Notes: a model not told the origin generated them from the letters alone. A stretch of 64,000 nt of DNA from Lentisalinibacter sediminis (GCF_040706615.1 NZ_JAPDRF010000005.1:248001-312000); one strand, 5' to 3'; shown: positions 29,098 through 38,388, numbered from the stretch's first letter. Made by a program: numbers and translations.

Positions 29098-30831
29098 ATG
29101 GAAAACCAACGCCTCTTCATCTGGGCTCTGTTCGGGCTCATGGCTTTCATGACCTGGACAGCCTGGCAGCAGGATTATGCCCCGCGCCCGGAGCCCGCCG
29201 ACCCGTCGTCGCAACAGGCAGCCGAGCGGCCGCCGTCTGACGATACGCTGAGCGCGGATCTTCCCGACGTCGGTGATGTGCCGACGGTGGATGCAGCCGC
29301 CGGGACCGCCGCTCCCCGGCCTGCCGACAGTCTCGCCGAACCGGAGGAGACACGCGTCCGGGTGATTACGGACGTGCTCGACGTACTGATCTCGAGCCGC
29401 GGCGGAGACATCGTTTCCGCCGTCACGCGGCGTTATCCGGTGGAGAAGGACCGGCCCGACCAGCTGGTGCAGGTGCTGAACCCCTCCCCGAACGAGCTCG
29501 CGGTCTTCCGCACCGGCCTGCGCACCGTATCCGGCGATACGAATCAGCCGGAGCCGAACCATCGGGCCGAGTTCACTGCCCGGCGCAGCGACTACCGTCT
29601 CGGCGACGGCGAGGATGTGCTGGAGGTGCCTCTCACCTGGCAGCGGGAAGACGGTCTCAGCGTTACCAAGATCTACCGCTTCGAACGGGGCAGCTACATC
29701 ATCCCGTTGGAGCAACGCGTCACGAACGGCACGGGCGAGACCTGGGCCGCCGCACCCTACGGCCAGATCGCACACCGGATGCATGCCCAGGAGCGGTCCA
29801 TGTTCGATGTGGCCACCTACTCCTACGACGGGCCGGTGCTCTACAACGGCGACAAGTACGAGAAGATCAAGCCGGACGACCTCCAGGACGACGGACCCGT
29901 GCAGGCCCGCGCCGAGAACGGCTGGCTGGCCGCCATCGAGCACCATTTCCTGTCGGCTATCGTGCCGCCCTCCGGCCAGGAGTACCGCTACGACCTGAGC
30001 GCCCGCGGCGACAACTTCCTGGCGAGTGCGATCGGCCCGGCATACCGCTTCGAACCCGGCGAGACCGGCAGCCTGGAGATGACGCTGTTCGTCGGTCCCA
30101 AGATCCAGGACCAGCTGACCCAGGTGGCCGAGACCCTCAAGCTCACGGTCGACTACGGTTTCCTGACCATCCTCTCGCAGCCGCTGTTCTGGCTGCTGGA
30201 CAAGGTGCACGACTTCGTCGGCAACTGGGGCTGGTCCATCATCATCGTCACCCTGCTCATCAAGCTGGTGTTCTACAAGCTGACGGAGACCAGCGGCCGC
30301 TCGATGGCGAAGATGCGCAAGCTGCAGCCGCGGCTGAAGGCCATCCAGGAACGCTACAAGGACGATCGCCAGAAACTCTCCCAGGCGATGATGGAGCTGT
30401 ACAAACGGGAGAAGGTGAATCCCGCGGCAGGCTGTCTGCCCATCCTCGTCCAGATGCCGTTCTTCCTGGCCTTCTACTGGGTGCTGCTCGAGAGCGTGGA
30501 GATGCGCCAGGCGCCGTTCATGCTCTGGATCCAGGACCTCTCGTCGCGGGACCCGTACTTTATCCTGCCCGTCCTGATGGGCGCGGCGATGTTCGGCCAG
30601 CAGAAGCTGAACCCGGCGCCGCCGGACCCGGTGCAGGCGAAGGTGATGAGCATCCTGCCCATCGTCTTCACCGTGTTCTTCGCGTTCTTCCCGGCCGGGC
30701 TGGTGCTCTACTGGCTCACCAACACGCTGCTCTCGATCGCCCAGCAGTGGCAGGTCAACCGCGTAGTGGAGGCAGAGGACCGCAAGACGCGTCAGCCGAA
30801 GTCGAAGAAGAAGAACGACGACGAAGGCTGA
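29098..30831 (+). CDS. yidC: Membrane protein insertase YidC
   Basis: Encodes 577 residues. An N-terminal helix (MENQRLFIWALFGLMAF) is followed by the large periplasmic domain (about 55-340) and the conserved insertase core with five membrane helices, containing NWGWSIIIVTLLIKLVFYKL, MRKLQPRLKAIQERYKDDRQ, AAGCLPILVQMPFFLAFYWVL and FPAGLVLYWLTNTLLS. The Lys-rich C-terminal tail is typical. It inserts inner-membrane proteins with or without SecYEG. The 66-bp gap after rnpA leaves no room for yidD, which normally stands there. Confidence 0.97.
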   Translation: MENQRLFIWALFGLMAFMTWTAWQQDYAPRPEPADPSSQQAAERPPSDDTLSADLPDVGDVPTVDAAAGTAAPRPADSLAEPEETRVRVITDVLDVLISSRGGDIVSAVTRRYPVEKDRPDQLVQVLNPSPNELAVFRTGLRTVSGDTNQPEPNHRAEFTARRSDYRLGDGEDVLEVPLTWQREDGLSVTKIYRFERGSYIIPLEQRVTNGTGETWAAAPYGQIAHRMHAQERSMFDVATYSYDGPVLYNGDKYEKIKPDDLQDDGPVQARAENGWLAAIEHHFLSAIVPPSGQEYRYDLSARGDNFLASAIGPAYRFEPGETGSLEMTLFVGPKIQDQLTQVAETLKLTVDYGFLTILSQPLFWLLDKVHDFVGNWGWSIIIVTLLIKLVFYKLTETSGRSMAKMRKLQPRLKAIQERYKDDRQKLSQAMMELYKREKVNPAAGCLPILVQMPFFLAFYWVLLESVEMRQAPFMLWIQDLSSRDPYFILPVLMGAAMFGQQKLNPAPPDPVQAKVMSILPIVFTVFFAFFPAGLVLYWLTNTLLSIAQQWQVNRVVEAEDRKTRQPKSKKKNDDEG

Positions 30832-30846
30832 CGACCCGATCGCCGC

Positions 30847-32061
30847 TCAGCGGCGCAGCCGGGTCTGTACCTGGATCTCGCCGTGCAGGCTGCGGTGCAC
30901 CGGGCAGCGGTCGGCGATCTCGGTGATGCGCTCCAGTTGCTCGTCGGTGAGGTCGCCCTCGACCGTCAGTTCGCGCTCGAACCGGTCGATCTTCCCGTCC
31001 CGCTGCTCGCATTCCTCGCAGTCCTTCGCGTGGATCTTGTCGTGGCGCACGCTGACCGTCACCGACTCCAGCGGCAGCTTCTTGTGATCGGCATACATGC
31101 GGATGGTCATGCTGGTGCAGGTGGCGAGCGCGCCGCTTAGCAGATCGTATGGCGTCGGCCCCATGTTCGTGCCGCCGTAGTCCTCGGGCTCGTCGGCGAT
31201 GAGGGTGTGGCCGGACAGGCTCACGTCGCTCCTGAATCCGGAGGCGCCGGTACGGGACACCGCCTCGCCGGGGTCGGCGCCGAGCCGCAGTACCGGGCGG
31301 TCGATGTCGAGATACTTAGCCGCCCAGGCGGCGAGCACCCGGCCGGCGTAGCGGGAATCCGGCTCGTCGGTCATCAGGTGATCCGCCTGGTCCAGGCTGA
31401 CGAAGCTCTTCGGATGCATCGCGTTCGTAAACAGCAGGGTGGCGTTCTCGATGTCCACCACGGTGTCCACAGGCGAGTGCAGGATCAGCAGCGGCCGGCG
31501 CAGTTCGCCAACCGAGCCGGGCAGATCGTGACCGCCCAGATCCTCGAGGAACTGTCTGCGGACGCGGAAGGTGCGCCCGCCCAGGTCCACTTCGGCTTCG
31601 CCTTCTTCCTCGATCCTGTCCCGGTCGCCGGCGAACAGCCGCGCCACGTGTTCGGGGTCGGCCGGCGCGCCGATGGTGGCGACGGCGCGCACGGTCTCCA
31701 GTTCCGACGCCGCCTGCAGCACTGCCGTACCCCCTAGACTGTGGCCGACGAGCAGCTGCGGGCTCTCGTGCTCCTCGCCCAGATAGCGCACCGCTGCCAG
31801 CAGGTCGGAGACGTTGCTGGAGAAATTCGTTTCTTCGAAATCCCCCTCGCTCTGGCCCAGCCCGGTAAAATCGAATCGCAGGACGGCGTAGCCGTGGTCG
31901 GCCAGCACCCGGGCGATGTTGGCCGCCGCCTTGGCATTCTTGGTGCAGGTGAAACAATGCGCGAACAGTGCCCACGCCCGGGGCCGGCCGGCGGGTTCGT
32001 CGATGAGGCCGGTGAGGGTTTCGCCGTCCTCGTTGCGGAAATTCACGCTGCGGGTTTTCAT
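30847..32061 (-). CDS. Alpha/beta hydrolase-OsmC fusion protein
   Basis: Encodes 404 residues. The N-terminal alpha/beta hydrolase (about 1-255) has ALFAHCFTCTKN, FDFTGLGQSEG and nucleophile elbow VGHSLGGTA. The C-terminal OsmC/Ohr-like domain (about 270-404) has LLSGALATCTSMTIRMYA with one conserved Cys and ADRCPVHRSL with the second, the pair used to reduce organic hydroperoxides. Such fusions are a known family, proposed to combine esterase and peroxidase steps; the substrate is unknown. It is oriented against yidC and divergent from mnmE, so it interrupts the usual yidC-mnmE pair. Confidence 0.92.
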   Translation of the reverse strand: MKTRSVNFRNEDGETLTGLIDEPAGRPRAWALFAHCFTCTKNAKAAANIARVLADHGYAVLRFDFTGLGQSEGDFEETNFSSNVSDLLAAVRYLGEEHESPQLLVGHSLGGTAVLQAASELETVRAVATIGAPADPEHVARLFAGDRDRIEEEGEAEVDLGGRTFRVRRQFLEDLGGHDLPGSVGELRRPLLILHSPVDTVVDIENATLLFTNAMHPKSFVSLDQADHLMTDEPDSRYAGRVLAAWAAKYLDIDRPVLRLGADPGEAVSRTGASGFRSDVSLSGHTLIADEPEDYGGTNMGPTPYDLLSGALATCTSMTIRMYADHKKLPLESVTVSVRHDKIHAKDCEECEQRDGKIDRFERELTVEGDLTDEQLERITEIADRCPVHRSLHGEIQVQTRLRR

Positions 32062-32111
32062 GCCGTCTTTCCTTTCTTCCCTGCCAGTCCGATGCGAGGC
32101 CAGAGCTCTCC

Positions 32112-33464
32112 GTGACCCCCGAGGATGACACTATTGTCGCGCTCGCGACACCGCCGGGCCGGGGCGGTGTGGGCGTCGTGCGCGTCTCCGGTCCCGGCGT
32201 CCCGCAGATGGTGCAGACCCTGTTCGGCGTCGTCCCGCCGCCGCGCAAGGCCCGGATCGTCCACCTGGCCGGCGCCGACGGTGCGCCCGTCGATTACGGC
32301 CTGCTGCTGTACTTCGCCGCGCCGCATTCGTTCACCGGTGAGCACGTGTTCGAGTTCCAGGGGCACGGCGGCCCGGTGGTGATGCAGCTTGCCATCGAGC
32401 GATTCATGGAACTCGGTGCCCGCCTGGCCGAGCCCGGCGAGTTCTCTCGCCGGGCCTTCCTGAACGACCGGCTCGACCTCGCCCAGGCCGAGGCCATAGC
32501 GGATCTCATCGCCAGCAGTTCGGCCCAGGCGGCGCGAGCCGCATTGCGTTCGCTGGAGGGCGAATTCTCCGCCGCCGTCCGTCAGCTGAGCGAACTGCTG
32601 ACCCAGCTGCGCATGTACGTCGAGGCGGCGATCGATTTCCCCGAGGAGGAGATCGATTTCCTTTCCGACCAGGCGCTGGCCGACCGGGTGCAGGGCGTGG
32701 CCGCGGCCTTCGAGGAACTCACCGCCCGGGCCGAGCAGGGTCGCCTGCTAGCCGACGGCATCACCGTCGTCATCGCCGGCCGCCCGAATGCCGGCAAGTC
32801 CAGTCTCCTGAACGCGCTTGCGGGCGCGGAGACCGCCATCGTTACCGACATCCCCGGCACCACCCGGGATCTGCTGCGCGAGACCGTCGTCATCGACGGC
32901 CTGGCGGTGCATCTCACCGACACGGCAGGCCTGCGCAACGATGCCGACACGGTAGAGGCTGAGGGCATCCGCCGGGCCCGGGCCACCCTGGCCACGGCCG
33001 ACCATGCACTGCTGCTGCTGGATGCCGCGGATGAAACCACGCCGCGGCACGTTGTGGCCGAGGAGCTGCTGGCCGAGCTGCCGGACCACCTCGGTCACAC
33101 GGTCGTTCTCAACAAGGTGGATCTGAGCGGGGAGACGGCGGGACCGGCGGAGGACGGCGCCCTGAATATCTCCGCGAAGACCGGCGCCGGTCTGGATGCG
33201 CTGCGCGCCCGGTTGCGCGCGCTTGCCGGCACGACGGACTTCGGCGAGGGTGCGCTTTCCGCCCGCCGCCGCCACCTCGAAGCGCTGGCCGAGGCGCGGG
33301 CCCGCTTTGATGCCGGACGGGGGCACCTGGAGACCAGCCGCGCCGGCGAACTGATGGCGGAGGAGTTGCGCCAGGCGCAGATGGCCCTGGGCCGCATCAC
33401 CGGCGAGGTTACCAGCGACGATCTGCTGGGCCGTATCTTCGCGAGTTTCTGCATTGGTAAATGA
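32112..33464 (+). CDS. mnmE: tRNA modification GTPase MnmE
   Basis: Encodes 450 residues from a GTG. The folate-binding N-terminal domain starts DTIVALATPPGRGGVGVVRVSG; GEFSRRAFLNDRLDLAQAEA leads into the helical part. The G domain has GRPNAGKSSLLNAL, DIPGTTRD, DTAGL and NKVD, and the protein ends in the essential CIGK with the catalytic-site Cys. With MnmG it adds a carboxymethylaminomethyl group to wobble uridine 34. Its partner mnmG lies 12.8 kb downstream rather than next door. Confidence 0.97.
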   Translation: MTPEDDTIVALATPPGRGGVGVVRVSGPGVPQMVQTLFGVVPPPRKARIVHLAGADGAPVDYGLLLYFAAPHSFTGEHVFEFQGHGGPVVMQLAIERFMELGARLAEPGEFSRRAFLNDRLDLAQAEAIADLIASSSAQAARAALRSLEGEFSAAVRQLSELLTQLRMYVEAAIDFPEEEIDFLSDQALADRVQGVAAAFEELTARAEQGRLLADGITVVIAGRPNAGKSSLLNALAGAETAIVTDIPGTTRDLLRETVVIDGLAVHLTDTAGLRNDADTVEAEGIRRARATLATADHALLLLDAADETTPRHVVAEELLAELPDHLGHTVVLNKVDLSGETAGPAEDGALNISAKTGAGLDALRARLRALAGTTDFGEGALSARRRHLEALAEARARFDAGRGHLETSRAGELMAEELRQAQMALGRITGEVTSDDLLGRIFASFCIGK

Positions 33465-33498
33465 CACAAAGCCAGAGGGGGTTAATGCCCGCGTGAAC

Positions 33499-34986
33499 AT
33501 GGAACACTACGACGTCATCATCGTCGGTGCCGGCCTGTCCGGCATCGGCGCCGCCGCCCACCTGGAGCAGGAATGCCCGGGCAAGCGCTACCTCATCCTG
33601 GAAGGGCGCGAGCGCATGGGCGGCACCTGGGACCTGTTCCGCTATCCGGGCATACGCTCGGACAGCGACATGCACACCCTCGGCTATGACTTCAAACCCT
33701 GGCAGGAGGAGAAAGCCATCGCCGACGGGCCGGCCATCCTCGACTACATTCGCGAGACGGCCGCCGAGCACGACATCGACTCACGCATACGCTACGGCCA
33801 CCGGGTGACGAATGCGGCCTGGTCGAGCGCCGATGCCGCCTGGACGATCGAGGCCGAGAAGACCGACACCGGGGAGACGGTCGCCGTACGCGGCAACTTC
33901 CTGATGATGTGTTCCGGCTACTTCAGCTACGACCGCGGCTACACGCCGGACTTCCCGGGCCGCGAGCGTTTCGGCGGCGAGATCGTGCATCCCCAGGACT
34001 GGCCGGAAGACCTCGACTACGCCGGCAAGCGCGTCGTGGTCATCGGCTCCGGTGCCACCGCCATGACGCTGGTGCCCGCGATGGCGGAGGACGCCGGCCA
34101 CGTGGTGATGCTGCAGCGCTCCCCCACCTACGTGGTTTCCCGCCCGGATCGGGACGCGATTGCGAACTTCCTGCGCAAGGTATTGCCGGGCCGCGCGGCC
34201 TACGCGCTCACCCGCTGGAAGAACATCGCCCTGCAGCGTTGGTTCTACGGGCGCACCCGCAAGGCGCCGCAGAAGGTGAAACGCCAGCTGCTGAAATGGG
34301 TGCGCGACGAGCTCGGCGACGACTTCGACGTGGACAAGCACTTCACGCCGGATTACGACCCATGGGATCAGCGTCTGTGCCTGGTGCCGAACAGCGACCT
34401 GTTCCGCGCCCTGCGCGCCGGCAGGGCATCGGTCGCCACCGACGAGATCGACAGCTTTACCGAGACCGGCATCCGGCTGGCGTCCGGCGAGGAGATCGAA
34501 GCCGACATCATCGTCACGGCGACGGGCCTGGACCTCGTCGTCCTGGGCGGCGTGCGGTTCGCCGTCGACGGCCAACCGGTGGACTTTGCCGAGACCGTGA
34601 CCTATCGGGGCATGATGTACTCGGGCGTGCCGAACATGGTCTCCGTGTTCGGCTACATCAATGCCTCCTGGACCCTGCGTGCGGATCTCATCGAGCGCTT
34701 CGCGTGCCGCCTCATCAACCACCTGGACACCACGGGTACGGATCGGGCCACGCCGCGCCTGCGACCGGCGGACCGGGAGATGACGCTGAGGCCCTACGTG
34801 GAGGACTTCACGCCGGGCTACATGCTGCGGGTGATCCACTTGTTGCCGAAGCAGGGCGACCGGGAGCCGTGGACGAATCCCCAGGATTACCGCCAAGACC
34901 GCAAGGCCTTCCTCGAGGGGCCGCTGGAAGACGGCGTGCTGGAGTTCGGCGGCGCCGGGTCGGAGTCGCGGGACCGGGCCGCCTGA
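33499..34986 (+). CDS. Flavin monooxygenase, Baeyer-Villiger type
   Basis: Encodes about 495 residues. A Rossmann FAD motif opens the protein (IIVGAGLSGIGAAAHL), followed by GGTWDLFRYPGIRSDSDM, the Baeyer-Villiger fingerprint FGGEIVHPQDWP (FxGxxxHxxxW[P/D]), and a second NADPH-binding motif VVIGSGATAMTL. The C-terminal half holds ATGLDL and MVSVFGYINASWTLRADL. Enzymes of this group oxidise ketones to esters or lactones, or other lipophilic substrates, with NADPH and O2. The start could also be the GTG at 33493 or TTG at 33454, which overlaps mnmE. No partner enzyme is adjacent. Confidence 0.9.
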   Translation: MEHYDVIIVGAGLSGIGAAAHLEQECPGKRYLILEGRERMGGTWDLFRYPGIRSDSDMHTLGYDFKPWQEEKAIADGPAILDYIRETAAEHDIDSRIRYGHRVTNAAWSSADAAWTIEAEKTDTGETVAVRGNFLMMCSGYFSYDRGYTPDFPGRERFGGEIVHPQDWPEDLDYAGKRVVVIGSGATAMTLVPAMAEDAGHVVMLQRSPTYVVSRPDRDAIANFLRKVLPGRAAYALTRWKNIALQRWFYGRTRKAPQKVKRQLLKWVRDELGDDFDVDKHFTPDYDPWDQRLCLVPNSDLFRALRAGRASVATDEIDSFTETGIRLASGEEIEADIIVTATGLDLVVLGGVRFAVDGQPVDFAETVTYRGMMYSGVPNMVSVFGYINASWTLRADLIERFACRLINHLDTTGTDRATPRLRPADREMTLRPYVEDFTPGYMLRVIHLLPKQGDREPWTNPQDYRQDRKAFLEGPLEDGVLEFGGAGSESRDRAA

Positions 34987-35089
34987 CCGCCCGTCATGAC
35001 GGGATTCTTTACATAATGGGCGGTCCGTGCCGGACCAGGCAGGCGGTCCGGCCCGCTAAGTTATTGACCGCTTGACAGACTTTTCTGTT

Positions 35090-35105
35090 TGGTATCACAC
35101 TTGCA
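35090..35105 (+). promoter_or_regulatory. Sigma54-like promoter before the sensor kinase
   Basis: TGGTATCACACTTGCA keeps GG and GC exactly 10 bases apart and has a perfect TTGCA at -12. Only the inner part of the -24 box (TGGCAC) is altered. Transcription would start near 35116, about 45 bp before the ATG. A TTGACA at 35072 lacks a properly spaced -10. Confidence 0.55.
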
Positions 35106-35160
35106 TATCTGGTATTTCGACTCCCAGTAAGCCTCTGTGCCTAAGGAGGGACCGGCACGG

Positions 35161-36402
35161 ATGGAGACTGCAGAAGAACAGGCCCACGGGAGCGACTGTC
35201 ACCGCAAGGGCCGGGGGAAAGAGCAGGCGCCGCAGCCGGGTGGCACTCCCACCTCGCGCCCGGTGCCCGAGATCGTATTTCTGCTGGACGCCGACGGCCG
35301 GATTGTGCGCTGGACCGCCCCACATCCGGGCCCGCGCCTCGGCGAACTGAATCTGCTCGCCGGGATGAGCATCCATGATGCGCTGCATCCGGGGTGCCGG
35401 AAGGAGCGGTGCCGCCTGACCGCCAGCTTCTCGGATGCCTGGGCGACCCACCTTTCCGGCCTGCCCGTCGAATGGCTCTTTGCCTCGAATACTCTCGAAG
35501 GGGTATTGAAACTCCGACTGCAGCCGGTCGCTTACGCCTGCGGCGAATTCTTCGGCGAGGCCGTGGCATGCCACGCGGCCCATTCGGTACTGTTCATGCT
35601 CGACATCACCGTCGGCTATCGAGCGGCGGAGCGGGACGACAATCCAGGCTGGCAGGCCGTGCGCGAAATACCGGAACCCGTGCCGATGGTCGAGCGCTTC
35701 CTGCCGGTGGGCTCGCCGGTGCTGGAACCCGCGCCCGACGCTCGCTTGACCAGCCTGACCGCCCAGTTGCTGGTGGCTCAGGAGGCGGAGCAGAAGCGTC
35801 TGGCCGCCGAGTTGCACGACGGACTGGGGCAGTCTCTCAGTCTGCTTCGGTTCGAGATCGACGGTGGCATCGCGAAGCAGGCGGACCGGGACTGCGCGAT
35901 ACGGACCCTCGAACGAGCCGCCGAATACGTGCGTCGCTCGCAGGAGGAATTGCGCCGCATCACCTCGAACCTGGGGCCCGTCAGTCTGAAAAAATACGGT
36001 CTCATCGGTTCGCTGGATCTGCTCTGCAAGGAGCTGCGCGCCGCCTGCCCCGGTATCGGCGTGCGCTGCGTGCTAGACGGCACGGAGCAGATCGTACCCG
36101 GGGATCTTGCTGTGGCCGTCTACCGGATCGCACAGGAAGCGATGAACAACGTGGCCACTCATGCCGGCGCTGCATCGCTGACCCTCGAGTTCCGGACGCC
36201 GGAGGGTGGCGTCGAACTGCGCGTCGTGGATGACGGCGTGGGCCTGCCGCTGGACGGCGAGTGCCGCGAGGGGCTCGGACTCACCACCATGCGTGAGCGC
36301 GCGGAGTTCCTGGGCGGCCGATTCAGCCTGATCAGCGCGCCGCTGGAAGGCTGCGAGGTGCGCGTGAGCTGGAGCGCTGCCGCCGTGCGCCTACTGGGAT
36401 AA
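35161..36402 (+). CDS. Cytosolic NarX/NreB-type sensor histidine kinase, Cys-rich PAS region
   Basis: Encodes about 413 residues with no membrane helix. The N-terminal PAS-like domain (about 35-165, VFLLDADGRIVRWT) carries clustered Cys and His: HPGCRKERCR, YACGEFF and AVACHAAH. The HisKA_3 dimerisation domain has the phospho-acceptor in AAELHDGLGQSLSLLRFE, and the HATPase ends EGLGLTTMRERAEFLGG. Cys-rich PAS regions can bind FeS or metal, as known for NreB; here that is inferred. The gene converges on the response regulator with a 12-bp overlap of their 3' ends. AAGGAGG stands 12 bp before the ATG. Confidence 0.88.
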   Translation: METAEEQAHGSDCHRKGRGKEQAPQPGGTPTSRPVPEIVFLLDADGRIVRWTAPHPGPRLGELNLLAGMSIHDALHPGCRKERCRLTASFSDAWATHLSGLPVEWLFASNTLEGVLKLRLQPVAYACGEFFGEAVACHAAHSVLFMLDITVGYRAAERDDNPGWQAVREIPEPVPMVERFLPVGSPVLEPAPDARLTSLTAQLLVAQEAEQKRLAAELHDGLGQSLSLLRFEIDGGIAKQADRDCAIRTLERAAEYVRRSQEELRRITSNLGPVSLKKYGLIGSLDLLCKELRAACPGIGVRCVLDGTEQIVPGDLAVAVYRIAQEAMNNVATHAGAASLTLEFRTPEGGVELRVVDDGVGLPLDGECREGLGLTTMRERAEFLGGRFSLISAPLEGCEVRVSWSAAAVRLLG

Positions 36403-37080
36403 CAGTCCGTTCTCGATGGCATAGGTGGTTACTGCCGAGACGTTGTGCAGCCTCAGCTTGCGCATCATATTGGACCGGTGTTTCTCTACGGTCTTTGCGC
36501 TCAGCGAGAGGTAACCCGCGATCTGCCGTGTGGTATAGCCTTCGGCAACCAGCTTCAGCACCTCGCGTTCCCGCTCGGTCAGGACTTCCCACGAAGCGCT
36601 CCTGCCCGGGTCCTGCGGTTCCCCGGCGCGAACGTAGCCCGACATCACCCGGTCGCAGATAGCCGGGCTCAGGTAACTCCGCCCGGCTGCCACGTGCCTC
36701 ACCGCGGTCAGCAGTTCGGTGCGGCCGTCGTCCTTCAGGACGTAGCCGTCCGCCCCGGCCTGCAGAGCGGCGTGGATGTGGGCGTCTTCCTTGTGGAAGG
36801 TGAGCACGACCACACGCACGTCCGGATGACGTCGCTTTATCACGCTGATGGCGCGCGCGCCGTCCGTACGCGGCATGGAAAGATCAATGAGGACCAGATC
36901 CGGTTCGTGCCTGTCCACTACCTCGATGGCAGCCTTGCCATCCGCTGCGGTAGCGACCACTTCCAGGTCGTCCTCGTTCCCCAGCATCGCGGTCAGGCCG
37001 TCGCGCATGATCGCGTGGTCGTCTACCACGACGATCTGCGTCGGCCCGGTCCCGTGGCCGGAGGCCATTACGCTAACCAT
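36391..37080 (-). CDS. LuxR/NarL-family response regulator
   Basis: Encodes about 229 residues. The receiver domain has Asp20-Asp21, phospho-acceptor Asp66 (VLIDLSMPRTDG) and the Lys in YVLKDDG. The C-terminal LuxR helix-turn-helix reads LTEREREVLKLVAEGYTTRQIAGYLSLSAKTVEKHRSN (18-residue core ends in VEKHRSN). It is the obvious partner of the HisKA_3 kinase that faces it. The start is uncertain: ATG 37080 or 37068, both with weak ribosome sites. It may be co-transcribed with the upstream receiver-membrane gene across 96 bp. Confidence 0.92.
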   Translation of the reverse strand: MVSVMASGHGTGPTQIVVVDDHAIMRDGLTAMLGNEDDLEVVATAADGKAAIEVVDRHEPDLVLIDLSMPRTDGARAISVIKRRHPDVRVVVLTFHKEDAHIHAALQAGADGYVLKDDGRTELLTAVRHVAAGRSYLSPAICDRVMSGYVRAGEPQDPGRSASWEVLTEREREVLKLVAEGYTTRQIAGYLSLSAKTVEKHRSNMMRKLRLHNVSAVTTYAIENGLLSQ

Positions 37081-37144
37081 TACAGCAACTCGCTGTCCCC
37101 CCCGACGAAGGGACATACTAAACCCACGACCGCCCAGCCCGCAC

Positions 37145-37164
37145 CTGTCGCGCTATGGCGACAG
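37145..37164. repeat. Hairpin after the receiver-membrane gene
   Basis: CTGTCGC and GCGACAG pair around a 6-nt loop between the two regulator genes. No U-run follows, so a termination role is weakly supported. Confidence 0.35.
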
Positions 37165-37176
37165 CCGCGGTCGGGC

Positions 37177-38346
37177 CTATTGCAACAATCCGACGGTATA
37201 TACCGGCAGCACCTCGCAGTCCTGGAGCCCGCTCCCTGCCGGTTCCAGGGCGAAACCGTCAGCGCCGGAACGCACGCAGAACGCTCCGGCGGACGTTTCG
37301 ATGCGCACCTGCCCGAGTATCCCCATCGACTGCAATTCGGTGATCAATGCCGTGGCCGCGTCCGGCGGAACGACGGCCGCTGCCGACGGGACCTCGCCGA
37401 AGAAGGCGGTTCGATCGTTCAGCGAAGCTGCGGCCTGAGCCTGCAATCGCTCCACGCTTTCGCGGAGCTCCGACAGCGCTGCCGCCTGCGCTCCGAGGGC
37501 CGTATCAGCCTTCTCGCCGCCGGCCCGTGCCTCCAGGCCGCCGGGCTGCATAGTCAGCCCGGCGACCAGTCCGGCGGTTAGCATCAGCAAACAGGATGCC
37601 GCCAGGGCATAGCGGCGCCAGCCACGGGCGCGGCTGCGCTGCCCCGCCACTTCCCGGCCGCCGGCAGTCACCGCTTCGTCCAGTCTCTCGTTTGATGCTC
37701 GCAAGAGCTCGTCCAACCGCGCCAGAAGATCGCCGCGCATGCGTTCCTCGTGGCGTTCCAGGATCACGAACTCCGCAAGCAGATCCTGGCGCAGCTTCTC
37801 GTGCTGCGCCTGCACCAGCGGTTCGAGCGATCGCAGCAGTTCGCCGCTCGTCGCATCGTGGGCCGATTGATCTGCACGCTCAACTTCCCGGGCGAGCCTG
37901 CGCGGTATCGTCACGACCTTGGTTTCGGCGGCGTGCGGCTTCTCCGGCAACAGGTCAAGCCGGCGAAGGATCTCGTTCAGCTTCTTCGTTTCTCCCGTCT
38001 TGAAGAACACGTCGTCGGCACCGGCGTCCTTCGCCTGTCCGGCGAACGCGTCGGTGTCCTGGGACGTGTACATGACGATAGGCAGCTTCGCGCTGCGCGG
38101 CTGGGCTCGGAGCCGGCGGACACACTCCAGCCCGTCGATGCCCGGCAGCAGGTGGTCCATGAACACGACATCGGGCAGCTCCTTGCCTAGCTGCCTGACG
38201 GCCAGTTCCGCCGAGTCCGCCAGGTCCACCTCGAAGCCGAGGCGGTCCAGCAGGCCGTAGAGCACGTAGCGGGCGATGCGCGAATCGTCGACGACGAGCG
38301 CGCGTGGCTTGGCGTGGACGTCTTCTCTCTGAATGACGGCAACCAT
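37177..38346 (-). CDS. Membrane-tethered receiver-domain protein
   Basis: Encodes 389 residues. Residues 14-135 are a canonical receiver domain with Asp20-Asp21, phospho-acceptor Asp64 (VFMDHLLPGIDG), Thr94 and Lys116. A charged coiled coil (about 140-240) leads to a single membrane helix (about 246-266). A second coiled coil and a small C-terminal domain (about 325-389) with two Cys would then lie in the periplasm. There is no DNA-binding or enzymatic output domain. Phosphorylation in the cytosol could be relayed through the coil across the membrane. I know of no named family. A clear GGGGAG site precedes the ATG. Confidence 0.82.
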   Translation of the reverse strand: MVAVIQREDVHAKPRALVVDDSRIARYVLYGLLDRLGFEVDLADSAELAVRQLGKELPDVVFMDHLLPGIDGLECVRRLRAQPRSAKLPIVMYTSQDTDAFAGQAKDAGADDVFFKTGETKKLNEILRRLDLLPEKPHAAETKVVTIPRRLAREVERADQSAHDATSGELLRSLEPLVQAQHEKLRQDLLAEFVILERHEERMRGDLLARLDELLRASNERLDEAVTAGGREVAGQRSRARGWRRYALAASCLLMLTAGLVAGLTMQPGGLEARAGGEKADTALGAQAAALSELRESVERLQAQAAASLNDRTAFFGEVPSAAAVVPPDAATALITELQSMGILGQVRIETSAGAFCVRSGADGFALEPAGSGLQDCEVLPVYTVGLLQ

Positions 38347-38388
38347 GGTTCTCTCCCCGAAGGATATGGGTGAGGGGTGGGACGGGTG

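Noticed and set aside
35072..35098. Sigma70 promoter (TTGACA and TATCAC) before the kinase
   Set aside because: The spacer is only 15 bp and the -10 is poor; the sigma54 fit is better.
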